Under the pieces are notes generated by a model. That model ran no database searches. It saw only the letters and a list, made by a program, of their open reading frames with translations, and was not told the DNA's origin. Shown piece after piece: positions 28,554 through 37,676 of a stretch of 41,024 nucleotides of DNA. The stretch is from a virus: IMG/VR virus record IMGVR_UViG_3300025030_000031, positions 1 through 41,024 of that record, one strand, 5' to 3'. Position 1 is the first letter of the stretch. Every line of letters begins with the position of its first letter. The position numbers were made by a program, and so were the translations under genes.

Positions 28554-29306
28554 ATGGACCTAGTCTTTCACCGCGCAGATGGCGGTACTCTGGGGTTTGT
28601 GGAAAGGTTACACGAGATAACCTATCCACACATGGCACAGTTGAAAAACCATGTACAGATGTTTGGCAAGAGCATCCTGTATTGCGATCCGGTGGTCCCG
28701 CTGTGGCAATCAAGTATTCCATCTGTGCGCCAGTATTTACAAGACTCTGACCAATACGCCGTCACACTGACGCCCGACGCGGAAGCATGGATGTTTGAAT
28801 TGTTCAAAGAAACCGCGCCAATCACCATGACATTGACCGATATTAAAAAATGCTTTGCCAGCACATTCGATGGAGCAAGAGCATTCTGCAACAAGACAGC
28901 GTGGAACAATGGATATAAGTCTATTGTCCTTGGCGAAAATCTGTCTTCAAAGATGTGGAAGCTACAGCCAACAATTTGTCACGGCGCGACTATTGAAATT
29001 CTAAGACCGCCATTTTGGAAGATGAATCAATGGCAGGTGTCGTTTAGGGTGTTGAATATCAATCGTCCCGATGAATTTTTGAACATGAATTACAGGGATA
29101 ACCGGACGGTCATCTTCGAGGCTATCAATTGGTATCGGTATCCGCTGCCCTACGGTAAAGCTGACCCATTTCCAAAGTTGGATTGGAAACCGGTACCTAT
29201 TCCCCTGCTTTCCAATAAAGACGAAGGTCATTTGGAATTGGACTGGATCAGTTTTTATGGATATGGCGAGACGAAAATACGAAATCCCCGCTGGCCGCAG
29301 GTGTAA
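28554..29306 (+). CDS. Hypothetical virion or lysis-region protein
   Basis: A 250-residue protein beginning right at the stop of the endolysin gene. Its start (VFHRADGGTLGFVE) is similar to the endolysin end (LTRADGTHVDFDLV), suggesting a short duplication or shared wall-binding strand. The rest is mixed alpha/beta with many Trp and Tyr residues (WQVSFRVLNINRPDEF, AINWYRYPLPYG). No family was recognised. It lies between endolysin and a holin-like gene, so a wall-binding or lysis-accessory role is possible. Confidence 0.65.
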   Translation: MDLVFHRADGGTLGFVERLHEITYPHMAQLKNHVQMFGKSILYCDPVVPLWQSSIPSVRQYLQDSDQYAVTLTPDAEAWMFELFKETAPITMTLTDIKKCFASTFDGARAFCNKTAWNNGYKSIVLGENLSSKMWKLQPTICHGATIEILRPPFWKMNQWQVSFRVLNINRPDEFLNMNYRDNRTVIFEAINWYRYPLPYGKADPFPKLDWKPVPIPLLSNKDEGHLELDWISFYGYGETKIRNPRWPQV

Positions 29307-29315
29307 TGGTGAATT

Positions 29316-29678
29316 ATGAATATTGAGCTATTTCTGCAAGAAAAGAGTTGGATTGGTTTTATTGTCTATATTCTCATAAAAGAATTGTGGCCATTTTTTC
29401 GCGACAAGATTTACCCGAGTAGGCTGGCAGAAGAGCATTTGCTTCGAGAACGAAGGGCCAAAATGGAAGAACGCGCGTTGAAAAACGATGAACGAAACAT
29501 TATCGCTTTTGAAAGCATGTCGCTGGCTGTCCAGCAAATGACCCTGACACTTACCAGCAACAACGAGCGACTTTCAACATTAATAGCGGATCAAGCCAGA
29601 CATGCGACCTTTATGTCGGATGCCATTGCTGATATGCGCGAAAAGGTTGCAGGTCATGTTTTGGAACGGAAAGGATAA
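29316..29678 (+). CDS. Membrane-anchored coiled-coil, holin-like
   Basis: A 120-residue protein with one N-terminal membrane helix (WIGFIVYILIKELWPFF, residues 12-28), a basic stretch (RERRAKMEERALKNDERN) and a long coiled coil to residue ~115. This resembles BhlA/UviB-type holin-like proteins of Gram-positive phages and bacteriocin loci. With the gene at 26287 it brackets the endolysin, so the two may form a holin pair. Confidence 0.6.
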   Translation: MNIELFLQEKSWIGFIVYILIKELWPFFRDKIYPSRLAEEHLLRERRAKMEERALKNDERNIIAFESMSLAVQQMTLTLTSNNERLSTLIADQARHATFMSDAIADMREKVAGHVLERKG

Positions 29679-29724
29679 TTGTTTATGAAGATCAGGCGCG
29701 AGCGCAGAGCAGCATAGGTAAATA

Positions 29725-30423
29725 ATGCCGATTTCGATTGCACATCAATTGAGTTTCGACTGGGACCTTCCCGAGGAAGAGTCCAATTCTGCTTTAAGTG
29801 CAGAGGAAATACAGTTGCGGAAAGATGTGGCGCGGGCATTCATCGAAAACCCTGATACATGGCCAAAGGACAAGGATGGGAAACCTGAGAAGCCATATTG
29901 GTTTGATCGTTACGTGACACTATCTGAAACGCATTGGCCATTTCGTGTGGCAGTTTTGACTGCTTGGTTGGAGACGCCGAAGAAATATCGTTATCCGAAG
30001 ACACAAGACGAATTGGCGGATATGCTGGGGATGAGCAGCGACCGCCAGTTTACGGTGTGGATGGCGAAAAACCCACAGATCAAGGCGATGGTGCATCAAG
30101 CCTGGAAAGAACGCGCTCTGGATAGAATTTCGGACAGTATGGAGGCTATGTTCGAGGTTGCAGCGCTCCCTGATTACAAAGGACGCGGTGACCGGGAATT
30201 GCATTTCAAGATTGCAGAGATCCTTTCTGACAAGGTGATCGTGGATAACTCAGGAAATGTTGATCTGAGCAAACTGAGCTTTGCAGAGAAATTACATCTG
30301 GCTGGATTGGATAATCCTGAGGCGTTGATTCGAATACGTGAAGATCTTGCAGCGCGGCGGTCCGAGATGGAAAAACTTTCAGCTGAAGAAGAGGAAGAGG
30401 ATGCTACCAGAAGCGACTCTTAA
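29725..30423 (+). CDS. Terminase small subunit (putative)
   Basis: A 232-residue protein immediately upstream of the large terminase gene, overlapping it by 23 bases. The N-terminal third is unusual (FDWDLPEEESNSALS). The centre has an HTH-type DNA-binding block (TQDELADMLGMSSDRQFTVWMAKNPQIKAMV). A helical region follows (LHFKIAEILSDKVIV), and the tail is very acidic (KLSAEEEEEDATRSDS). Small terminase subunits recognise the packaging site and regulate the motor. The call rests on the HTH, position and length. Confidence 0.75.
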   Translation: MPISIAHQLSFDWDLPEEESNSALSAEEIQLRKDVARAFIENPDTWPKDKDGKPEKPYWFDRYVTLSETHWPFRVAVLTAWLETPKKYRYPKTQDELADMLGMSSDRQFTVWMAKNPQIKAMVHQAWKERALDRISDSMEAMFEVAALPDYKGRGDRELHFKIAEILSDKVIVDNSGNVDLSKLSFAEKLHLAGLDNPEALIRIREDLAARRSEMEKLSAEEEEEDATRSDS

Positions 30424-31957
30424 TGTAACCCGAGAGCAGGCACTCGCCGAGGTGATGAAGATCGAATTGGCACGGGAAGACCTGGCGTTTTTCTCGGAGT
30501 ATATGAGTACGGACGAAGACGGGTTCGCCTGGTATGTGGCTCATAAGATGCACCAGTTGATGGCTTACGAGCTTCAACAGGTTTTGCATTATTTGATGAC
30601 GGACGGAAAAGAGGGGACGCAATTTCTTTTGATACTCACGCCGCCTCAGCATGGGAAGAGTGCTTTGGTGAGCCGATTCTTTCCTGCATTTTGTTTGGGC
30701 AAGCTCCCGAACCTGCGCGTGTTGGAAGTTTCTTATGGCGCGGACCTTGCAAGCGAGAACAGCCGTTTTGTGAGAAACATGATCTTGTCGGATCGTTATC
30801 AGGCAGTGTTCGGGAAGTTGTCTCCGAGCGATGAGCCTGTAGTGTTGGCGGCAGACAGCAAGAGCGCGGCCGCTTGGGATTTGGCGGCTCCACATCGAGG
30901 CGGGATGATCGCCACTGGTGTAGGCGGAGCGGTTCCAGGACGGGCAAAAGGAATCGGGATTTTTGATGACCCGGTCAAGGGAGAGAAGGAAGCGCAGAGT
31001 CCGGGAATTTTGGATGATGCCTGGGATTTTTATGTTTCATCGTTCCGTGTGCGTATGCGCGCTGGTGTGATGGTGATGACTCATTGGCATCCAGATGATC
31101 CGGCGGGCAGGGTAATCAAGGACATGGTTATAAAACCAGACGGCGATAACTGGAAGATCTTGATGCTGCCTGGGATCGTGGAAGATGGAATGTTTGCCGT
31201 GAACAAGGAGGAGCAGCGGAAAAAGATGGCGGAGGGAATTTACCTGCCATTACGGGATCCGCTGGGAAGGGCAATCGGTGAAGTGGTTTGTCCTGAAATC
31301 CTTTCGAAGACTGAGATGTTGAAGATACGCACAACTCAGGGTGATCGTCATTTTTCGGCGTTATATCAGCAGATGCCTTATCCGAAGGAAGGGCAGAAGT
31401 ACAGGCGCGATTGGTTCAAGGTGATTACGAAGATGCCTGAGGGCGTGACGATCAAGTTTATTGTGCGGCTTTGGGATAAGGCGAATTCGACGAAAGGCGA
31501 TTTTACGGCTGGCGTTTTGATGGCTTATTGTTCGGACGGATTTTTTTACATTGTGGATAGCGCGCGCGGACAGTGGAGTTCGTATGAACGCGACATGAAA
31601 ATGAAGAAGACTGCGATGCTTGATCGTGAAATGTATGGGAAGGTTTATATCTGGCATCAGCAGGACCCTGGCTCAGCCGGGAGAGATTCCGCTGAGGCGA
31701 CGAACCGTTTATTGATGGGATTTCCCGTTAAGTTTGAAACGGTGACAGGCGATAAGGCGACACGCTCGGAGCCGATGGAAAGCGCATTCCAAGGCGGAAT
31801 GATTTTTCTTCTTAAGGGCGCGTGGAACGATGCGTTTGTGGATGAATGTGTGGCGTTCGACCGCGGCAAATATGACGACCAGGTGGATGCGGCGAGCGGC
31901 GCATATAACAAGTTGCTGGAAATGATCGGGTCGCACAGGAAAAGCAAAATTTTATGA
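30401..31957 (+). CDS. terL: Terminase large subunit
   Basis: A 518-residue packaging motor. ATG 30401 was chosen because GAGGAAGAGG lies before it; the earlier part of the frame overlaps the small subunit in another frame. The ATPase domain has a Walker A-like PPQHGKSALV (~residue 82), Walker B-like IGIFDDPVKG (~185), and VMVMTHWHPDDP. The C-terminal nuclease domain has RLWDKANSTKGDFTAGVLM (first acidic residue) and FDRGKYDDQVDAASGAYN (last acidic pair). It drives DNA into proheads and cuts it; it acts with the small subunit and portal. Its stop overlaps the portal start. Confidence 0.93.
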   Translation: MLPEATLNVTREQALAEVMKIELAREDLAFFSEYMSTDEDGFAWYVAHKMHQLMAYELQQVLHYLMTDGKEGTQFLLILTPPQHGKSALVSRFFPAFCLGKLPNLRVLEVSYGADLASENSRFVRNMILSDRYQAVFGKLSPSDEPVVLAADSKSAAAWDLAAPHRGGMIATGVGGAVPGRAKGIGIFDDPVKGEKEAQSPGILDDAWDFYVSSFRVRMRAGVMVMTHWHPDDPAGRVIKDMVIKPDGDNWKILMLPGIVEDGMFAVNKEEQRKKMAEGIYLPLRDPLGRAIGEVVCPEILSKTEMLKIRTTQGDRHFSALYQQMPYPKEGQKYRRDWFKVITKMPEGVTIKFIVRLWDKANSTKGDFTAGVLMAYCSDGFFYIVDSARGQWSSYERDMKMKKTAMLDREMYGKVYIWHQQDPGSAGRDSAEATNRLLMGFPVKFETVTGDKATRSEPMESAFQGGMIFLLKGAWNDAFVDECVAFDRGKYDDQVDAASGAYNKLLEMIGSHRKSKIL

Positions 31958-33978
31958 ACTTATTTCAGAAATTATTCCGCAAGGCAGCTGGCGTTGTCTC
32001 AAAGGCTTTTTCGTTTATGCCTGTGTGGGTGCGTTACGCATTCTCGGCTGTCACAATGGACAAGATCATCCGCGAAGGCTACAAGGCAAACGCGGCAGTC
32101 AGCGCCTGTGCAACCACGCTTCAGCTTACCTTCCCTGAGCCGCCGTTGCTGGCAGGATATGAAGAAGATGGGCGTTTCATTCCCGATTACAAACACCAGA
32201 TCATGAAACTGCTGAAACAGCCCAATCCTGATATGGGTTTGGCGGAGTTTTTGCAGTTTACGATCACCTATTCGCCCATTGGCGGAAATTGCTATATCTG
32301 GAAACAACGAAATCAAAACAGAACCATTCGGCATTTGTGGCCTTTCAGCGATGTCCAAATCACACCGATTGCAGGACGTGATACGAGCGAAGGTTTTGTC
32401 GCATATTACGAATACGATTCTGGCGATGGAAAGAATATTCCGATACCGAAAGATGACATTATTCATTGGAAGTGGATGGTCGATCCGCAATTTCCATGGA
32501 AAGGGATTGGCGCGATTGAACTCTGCGCGCGCGAGGTTGATAAGGATAACGAGGCTACATCCTACATCTTTGCGCTATTGAAGAATAATGCGGTGCCGCC
32601 TGTGGTGATCACGCTTGAGGAAGGCGATGATTCAACACAGGAAGAGATAGACGCAATGGGTTTGAAGTGGGTACAAAAGCATGGTCAAGGTCAACCTGCG
32701 TTTATCTCGAATGGGATGAAAGTAGAACAGATGGGTTTTGACTTGAACAAACTTGCGGCAGATACATTGGCAGATATTCCAGAGACAAGGATCGCGGCGA
32801 ATTTCCATGTGCCGCCAAGTGTGGCTGGTTTGAATGTGGGCGTGAAGCGATCCGATTATGGGGATACAGCGGCGCGGAAGGCTTTTACCGAACAGACATT
32901 AATGGCATTGTGGAGGTCGTTGGCAAGCGAGCTATCGAATGGGTTGAAGGATGAGTATCCGAATACTCCAGATAATTTTGTTTTGCAGTTCGATCTGCAG
33001 AATGTGGGCGCTTTACAGGAACAAGTGAAAGATAAGTGGGAGCGCGTGACATTGGCGTTCAATCGTTCGTTGTTGACACGAGGTCAGGCAAAACAGGAAT
33101 TGGGAATGAAGCCAGATGGTGGAGATGATGTGTATTTCGTTTCGCTGGCGAGCGAGTTTGTGGCTGCCAGTGGAACTGGCGTTGTAGAAAGATCAAGCGA
33201 TTCAACCGCAAAGGGCACAAAGGGCACGAAGGAAAGCAAGGCGAGAACTGGTGGACAGGCGTTGCAGAGGATTCGGTTGGATGTGGCGCGGCGTATGACC
33301 GCGGCGGTGGATGTGTATTTTAGTCAGCTGGCGGATCGGGTTGTGGAAAGAGCAGGAAAAGTTATCAATAATCAGTTATCAGTGAAAGGCGATTTGCCGA
33401 ATGCTGGCGATCTATTGAATGGTGATGATCGCAAGAAGTTGGAAGTGTTGGTGAAACGGTTTTATGTGGAGATTTTGCAGCTTTCGTGGGATCAATGGAA
33501 TTATGTGCTGGGAGTTGAGAAGGCATTTGATCTGGAGGACCCGATTATTTCGCAGATGTTGAAATTGGCGGCGCAAAATGTGAAAGATATCAACGACACG
33601 ACGATGCAGGAGATCCGCGATGCGTTGAAGTATGGAAATGATAACGGATGGGGCATTGATCAACTGGTGCGAGGCGATGCGGAACATGCTGGTCTGCGAG
33701 ATATTGTGGATGAGACATACAAGGGGCGGGCGCGAACGATTGCGCGAACTGAACTTGGCGATGCGCAGAATGCGGCGACGGTGAGCCGATATAGAGAGGC
33801 TGGCGCGAAGCTGGTTGAAATTTTGGATAACGGCGCGACCGATGACGATGAAGAATGCCAGGTCGCAAACGGTCAGATCTGGACATTGAGTTATTTTGAT
33901 GCAAATCGTTTGGAGCACCCGAATTGCACACGCGCGGCGGCTCCAGTCTTTGATGATGTAACGCCTGATAGAGGATGA
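31954..33978 (+). CDS. Portal protein fused to MuF head-morphogenesis domain
   Basis: A 674-residue protein that overlaps the large terminase gene by four bases. Residues ~1-400 match phage portals (KANAAVSACATTLQLTFPEPP, SYIFALLKNNAVPPVVITL, ANFHVPPSVAGLNV). The linker near residues 405-475 includes a stretch from the ATCAGT repeat (33361-33382). Residues ~475-674 match MuF/gp7-like head proteins, ending ARTELGDAQNAATVSRYREAG, ILDNGATDDDEEC, ANGQIWTL and HPNCTRAA. Most phages encode these as two genes; the fusion makes twelve MuF copies at the portal vertex. It should form the head entrance and bind packaging proteins. Confidence 0.87.
   Translation: MNLFQKLFRKAAGVVSKAFSFMPVWVRYAFSAVTMDKIIREGYKANAAVSACATTLQLTFPEPPLLAGYEEDGRFIPDYKHQIMKLLKQPNPDMGLAEFLQFTITYSPIGGNCYIWKQRNQNRTIRHLWPFSDVQITPIAGRDTSEGFVAYYEYDSGDGKNIPIPKDDIIHWKWMVDPQFPWKGIGAIELCAREVDKDNEATSYIFALLKNNAVPPVVITLEEGDDSTQEEIDAMGLKWVQKHGQGQPAFISNGMKVEQMGFDLNKLAADTLADIPETRIAANFHVPPSVAGLNVGVKRSDYGDTAARKAFTEQTLMALWRSLASELSNGLKDEYPNTPDNFVLQFDLQNVGALQEQVKDKWERVTLAFNRSLLTRGQAKQELGMKPDGGDDVYFVSLASEFVAASGTGVVERSSDSTAKGTKGTKESKARTGGQALQRIRLDVARRMTAAVDVYFSQLADRVVERAGKVINNQLSVKGDLPNAGDLLNGDDRKKLEVLVKRFYVEILQLSWDQWNYVLGVEKAFDLEDPIISQMLKLAAQNVKDINDTTMQEIRDALKYGNDNGWGIDQLVRGDAEHAGLRDIVDETYKGRARTIARTELGDAQNAATVSRYREAGAKLVEILDNGATDDDEECQVANGQIWTLSYFDANRLEHPNCTRAAAPVFDDVTPDRG
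33361..33382 (+). repeat. ATCAGT-type repeat, in-frame copy in portal gene
   Basis: TTATCAATAATCAGTTATCA and flanking bases carry the same unit family as the clusters at 8986, 10853 and 39828, but here lie inside the coding sequence and add VINNQLS to the linker between the portal and MuF domains. Confidence 0.65.
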
Positions 33979-33981
33979 AAG

Positions 33982-34275
33982 ATGAATAATCGAATAAAAA
34001 CATTACCTCATGCGCCTGTAGAGCCGTTGAGAATAGAAAGGGATTTTACTTTTGGAAATGAGATCATTGTGATTGAAGGGGTGAGGTATGCCGCAGAGTA
34101 TTTTCGGACGTTTGCATGCCCAGAGACGGATGTATTGTATGCGGTGCGGCGCGATGATGACAATGTTGTTTTGACGACAATCCGTAATATGGATGACGCG
34201 GCGGAGTTTTTCAACGAAGAGAAGTCTTTTGACTACGAGACAGGAGAGCGCCGTCTTTTTACCGCGGACGAATAA
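33982..34275 (+). CDS. Hypothetical protein between portal and protease
   Basis: A 97-residue protein with GAGGATGAAAG before ATG 33982. It is beta-rich (EIIVIEGVRYAAEYFRTFACPETDVLYAVRRDDDNVVLTTI), ending in a charged tail. No family was recognised. It sits between portal and prohead protease and is probably a small head component or assembly factor. Confidence 0.7.
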   Translation: MNNRIKTLPHAPVEPLRIERDFTFGNEIIVIEGVRYAAEYFRTFACPETDVLYAVRRDDDNVVLTTIRNMDDAAEFFNEEKSFDYETGERRLFTADE

Positions 34276-34291
34276 AAAAGAGGAGATGAAC

Positions 34292-35068
34292 ATGCTATAT
34301 AAAACTTTGCCTTATTTCGTGAAGGAACTGGATGCGAAGACGCGAGTGGTGACTGGCATCTTTGCTGTGCATGGGAATGTAGACAGCGGTGGAGACATGT
34401 CGGTGAATGGGTCGTTTGAGAAACGATTGAGTGATGGGCGTTCGCGGGTGCGGTTTTTATGGAATCATAATTCGATGAACCCGCCGATTGCAAGCGTGAA
34501 ATCTGTCCGCGAGGTGGGGGCGGATGAACTACCAGCGAAGGTGATGGAATGGGCGCCCGAAGCAACTGGCGGCGTGGAAGTGACGCGCAAATATTATTCC
34601 GATGTGCCTTTATCCGATTGGGTATTCAAATCCATCGAAGAGGGGGATGTAACCGAGATGTCTTATGCATACGACATCCATGAGTTTTCGATCAAGAAAC
34701 TCGATGATGGGAAAGAGATCCGCATTTTGCAGGATGTGGAGCTATACGATATTTCGGATGTGAACTGGGGGATGAACCCTGCAACGGCTGGTGTGAAGGG
34801 TCTGCCTGTGACAGGCACGACTTTTGTACAACACTCTGCACTGGTGGAATCAACAGTGGAGGAGTTTTTGGCTCGTGTGAAGGACCGCAAGAATTTCCGC
34901 GAGAGTGAAGGGCGCACACTTTCTGATTTGACACGGGGACGTTTGGCGAAGATGGTTTCGGAGATCGAGGCTATTTTGTGCGAGACGCAGCCGATGGCGG
35001 ATGAGATGGATGTGCTGAATGAGATCGCAAAATATGAATTTATGAAGGCTCAAGCCACCTTCGGCTAA
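34292..35068 (+). CDS. HK97-type prohead protease
   Basis: A 258-residue serine protease. ATG 34292 was chosen over ATG 34286 because AGAGGAG is six bases upstream. The N-terminus (KTLPYFVKELDAKTRVVTGIFAVHGNVDSGGD) is that of HK97 prohead proteases. FLWNHNSMNPPIASV gives the conserved histidine region, and EMSYAYDI the serine region. The C-terminus (KARVKDRKNF...) is helical and may be a scaffold domain. It matures the capsid by removing the delta domain of the major capsid protein, which follows. Confidence 0.85.
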   Translation: MLYKTLPYFVKELDAKTRVVTGIFAVHGNVDSGGDMSVNGSFEKRLSDGRSRVRFLWNHNSMNPPIASVKSVREVGADELPAKVMEWAPEATGGVEVTRKYYSDVPLSDWVFKSIEEGDVTEMSYAYDIHEFSIKKLDDGKEIRILQDVELYDISDVNWGMNPATAGVKGLPVTGTTFVQHSALVESTVEEFLARVKDRKNFRESEGRTLSDLTRGRLAKMVSEIEAILCETQPMADEMDVLNEIAKYEFMKAQATFG

Positions 35069-35117
35069 AGCCGCTTTCCCCCAAATGGCAAAGAGCAAGA
35101 TCGCCATTTAGGGGAAG
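35052..35117 (+). repeat. Intergenic palindrome, family copy 3
   Basis: TTCCCCCAAATGGC (35076-35089) pairs with GCCATTTAGGGGAA (35103-35116), with one mismatch. The class-B leader CACCTTCGGCTAAAGCCGC overlaps the protease gene end. It lies just before the capsid ribosome-binding site. Confidence 0.8.
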
Positions 35118-35142
35118 AAAAACAAACAAGGAGAAATAGATC

Positions 35143-36393
35143 ATGAAAACTGTAAAAGAATTACAAGAATTATTGAACGCGAAGCAGGCTGAATTGGCGG
35201 CTATTTTCGAGAAGGCGAAAACCAAAGTTGACGGCGAGGATCGTTATGACCTTACGCCTGCGCAACTCGAGGATGTGAAGGCGCGCAATGCGGAGTTGAA
35301 TGACATCGGTGTGCAGTTGGAAGCCGCGAAGGAACTGGATGTGATCTACCAGAAGAACCAGAAGGCGATACGTGACGGTGGTCGTCCTGCGGGTCAGTTG
35401 CCGCTTGGTGGTAATGCGGGTGGTGCGGGGTCTGGAGACTCGCGCCGAACAGAGGCGAAGAGCCTGGGTGAGTTGTTCGTGGAAAGCGAGCAATACACAG
35501 GACGCAAGAGCGCAAAGGAAATCAAAGCGAATTTTGAGGAATACGATTTCCTTGAACGCAAGACGCTGATGGAGACCGCGGCTGGTTGGGCTCCTATGGC
35601 GCAACGTATTGGGCGTGTGGCAGAATTCGCCATGCGACGCCCAGTGATCGCGGATTTGATTCCACAGACACCGACTGAAGCTGCGGCAATTACCTACATG
35701 GAAGAAACCACCTTCACCAATAATGCGGCGGCTGTGTTGGAAGGCGGCGAAAAACCTGAAAGCGCGTTGGCTTTCACGGAGCGGACTGCCAACATACGCG
35801 AGATCGCAACTTGGTTGCCTGTAACTGAGCAACAGATCGAGGATGTGCCCGTGGTGCGGTCGGTGATTGATAACCGCCTTCAGACGATGCTGGCTTTGGC
35901 TGAAGAAGTACAGTTGTTGACTGGCAGCGGCGTTGCCCCGAATCTGGAAGGCTTCCTGGTGAAGGCTGGCGTGCAAAGCCAGGCGAAGGGCGCTGACCCG
36001 ACACCTGATGCAGTTTACAAGGCGATGACGCTGGTGCGTTTTACGGGCTTCGCCGAGCCGAGCGCGATTGTGTTCCACCCGAACGATTGGCAGGATGTTC
36101 GTTTGCTGCGCACCGTGGACGGCATTTACATCTGGGGCTCGCCCGCAGAGGCTGGACCTGAGCGCATTTGGGGTCTGCCTGCGGTGATCACCACGGCTGA
36201 GACAGAGAATACCGCATTGCTGGGCGATTTCCAGTTGTATTCGGAGATCTTCCGAAGGCGCGGCGCGACGATTGCCGTGAGCAACAGCCACAGCGATTAT
36301 TTCATCAAGAACAAGCTGGCGATCCGCGCTGATGAGCGGTTGGCTTTGGCGATCTATCGCGCGGCTGCGTTTGCGAAGGTGACGGGAATCTAA
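35143..36393 (+). CDS. Major capsid protein, HK97 fold
   Basis: A 416-residue protein with AAGGAG before ATG 35143. Residues ~1-100 are a charged coiled coil (KELQELLNAKQAELAAIFEKAK), the delta-type scaffold that the protease removes. From ~130 the HK97 core follows (KTLMETAAGWAPMAQRIGRV as the N-arm; EKPESALAFTERTANIREIATWLPVTEQQIEDVPVV for the spine). The C-terminal half has AIVFHPNDWQDVRLLRTVDGIYIWGSP and RADERLALAIYRAAAFAKV. It forms the head shell. It is followed by an intergenic palindrome and a two-repeat decoration protein. Confidence 0.92.
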   Translation: MKTVKELQELLNAKQAELAAIFEKAKTKVDGEDRYDLTPAQLEDVKARNAELNDIGVQLEAAKELDVIYQKNQKAIRDGGRPAGQLPLGGNAGGAGSGDSRRTEAKSLGELFVESEQYTGRKSAKEIKANFEEYDFLERKTLMETAAGWAPMAQRIGRVAEFAMRRPVIADLIPQTPTEAAAITYMEETTFTNNAAAVLEGGEKPESALAFTERTANIREIATWLPVTEQQIEDVPVVRSVIDNRLQTMLALAEEVQLLTGSGVAPNLEGFLVKAGVQSQAKGADPTPDAVYKAMTLVRFTGFAEPSAIVFHPNDWQDVRLLRTVDGIYIWGSPAEAGPERIWGLPAVITTAETENTALLGDFQLYSEIFRRRGATIAVSNSHSDYFIKNKLAIRADERLALAIYRAAAFAKVTGI

Positions 36394-36448
36394 CCCCCAT
36401 CCCCCTTCGGGTACTTCCCCCAAATCAAAAACCGATTTGGGGGAAGGC
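36394..36448 (+). repeat. Intergenic palindrome, family copy 4
   Basis: CTTCCCCCAAATC (36414-36426) pairs perfectly with GATTTGGGGGAAG (36434-36446). The class-B leader CCCCCTTCGGGTA precedes it. It lies between the capsid stop and the next ribosome-binding site. Confidence 0.85.
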
Positions 36449-36468
36449 TAGAAATAAGGAGTGTAAAT

Positions 36469-37335
36469 ATGTCCCCAATAATTGAAGGTGGAATGGAATA
36501 TGAAAACGCTGGCGCGCCGAGCGATGGAACGAGTGAGGTGCAGACGCTGACTTTTGGCGGTTCGCCTACGGGCGGGACGTTCAAACTGGCGTTTGATGGA
36601 TATACCACTGCGCCGATCACGTGGGTTGGAAATGACGATGCGGCTTTGATCGCTGCGATTGATGCGGCGCTGGAAGCCCTTCCAAATATTGGAGCGGGCG
36701 GTGTGACGGTTGCAGATGGTACGCTGACGAATGGCGTGGGCACTGTGACGATCACGTTCGCAGGCAACCTGGCGAAGATGGTTGTACCGTTGATCACGGT
36801 GGTGAGCAATGCCCTGGTGGATGCGACTCCCCCGACCATTGCGGTAGTGGAGACCACACCTGGCGCAGCAACCCCCACAAATGAGGTGCAGACACTGACC
36901 ATTGCGGCAGGTCCGCCTACGGGTGGAACTTTCCAGCTTGAGTTCGACGGGCAGACAACCGCGCCGATTGCATGGAGCGCAACGAATAACACATTGCTTG
37001 CCAATATTGATGCAGCGCTCGAAGCGTTGTCGAACATCGAAGCGGGCGATATTGCGTGCGCGGCTACCACGTTGACGGCGGGTGTGGGCGCACTGACAAT
37101 CACTTTCAGCGGGACGCTGGCGGCAACGGACGTGGCGTTGATCACTGTGGCAGATAACAGCTTGACGGGCAACACAGGAACTGTGGCTGTAGCTGAGACC
37201 ACGCCCGGCGTGACTGCGACTGCGCGCGGCGCGAAGATCGGCGCGACTTTGACCGATACCACGAATGGCGTGCTGTATATCAATACGGGTACGGCGCTGG
37301 CTCCGACGTGGACGAAGGTTGGGACGCAAAGCTGA
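36469..37335 (+). CDS. Two-repeat beta protein, probable head decoration
   Basis: A 288-residue protein with AAGGAG upstream of ATG 36469. It has two tandem copies of a ~117-residue unit: EVQTLTFGGSPTGGTFKLAFDG (~residue 23) and EVQTLTIAAGPPTGGTFQLEFD (~140), each followed by ALIAAIDAALEALPNI-like helix and TVTITFAGNL strands. The C-terminal end (TDTTNGVLYINTGTALAPTWTKV) is a short carbohydrate- or fibre-like strand found in virion proteins. Directly after the capsid gene, it most likely decorates the head. Composition (Thr/Ala/Gly) supports an outside beta protein. Confidence 0.7.
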   Translation: MSPIIEGGMEYENAGAPSDGTSEVQTLTFGGSPTGGTFKLAFDGYTTAPITWVGNDDAALIAAIDAALEALPNIGAGGVTVADGTLTNGVGTVTITFAGNLAKMVVPLITVVSNALVDATPPTIAVVETTPGAATPTNEVQTLTIAAGPPTGGTFQLEFDGQTTAPIAWSATNNTLLANIDAALEALSNIEAGDIACAATTLTAGVGALTITFSGTLAATDVALITVADNSLTGNTGTVAVAETTPGVTATARGAKIGATLTDTTNGVLYINTGTALAPTWTKVGTQS

Positions 37336-37405
37336 CCCCCACCCTGCCCTCCACCAAATATCCGCCAAAGTGCAAGAGCGGCGGAGTATTTGGGGGAGGG
37401 AGGAA
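37336..37405 (+). repeat. Intergenic palindrome, family copy 5
   Basis: CCCTCCACCAAATATCCGCC (37347-37366) pairs with the segment 37380-37400 ending TTTGGGGGAGGG, with two departures. The class-A leader CCACCCTGC and the loop AAAGTGCAAGAGC are shared with other copies. It ends before the ribosome-binding region of the next gene. Confidence 0.8.
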
Positions 37406-37414
37406 AGGTTGATT

Positions 37415-37672
37415 ATGGATGATACAAAAATAAAGGTCAGAATTTTGCCGTTGCATAATATTGGCGGCGTGGGTATGGCTGGTGATGTGGTGTGGATGAG
37501 CGCGGCGGATGCTGAGATGTATATCCGCGAGGGGGATGTGGAGGTGGTTGATGCAGACCCTGCTGCCCCCAACGCCCTTCAGACACTTCCTCCAAATGAC
37601 GAAGTGCAAGAGCGTCATTTAGTAGAAGAAGGGCACGTCATTATGAAACCGCAGAGCAGGCGGAGGAAGTAA
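37415..37672 (+). CDS. Small virion protein, paralogue of 39877 gene
   Basis: An 85-residue protein from ATG 37415 (GGAAAGG upstream). Its core VKVRIL-type segment, GVGMAGDVVWMSAADAEMYIREGDVEVVD, aligns with GVGNAGDVVEVSELVAMNFVAQG in the gene at 39877. The C-terminal 36 residues are translated from a diverged copy of the intergenic palindrome (37560-37640), ending KPQSRRRK. So the gene has absorbed the element and found a new stop past it. No named family was recognised; it lies among neck genes. Confidence 0.7.
   Translation: MDDTKIKVRILPLHNIGGVGMAGDVVWMSAADAEMYIREGDVEVVDADPAAPNALQTLPPNDEVQERHLVEEGHVIMKPQSRRRK
37560..37640 (+). repeat. Palindrome family copy 6, inside a coding sequence
   Basis: CTTCCTCCAAATGACG (37586-37601) pairs with CGTCATTTAGTAGAAG (37613-37628), with about three mismatches. 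The leader CGCCCTTCAGACA is class B, and the loop AAGTGCAAGAGCG is the family loop. It is the most diverged copy, and it is translated. Confidence 0.7.
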
Positions 37673-37676
37673 ATCA

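Noticed and set aside
36470-37572. Long minus-strand frames over the decoration-protein gene
   Set aside because: They arise from its repetitive Thr/Ala codons and have no start signals.
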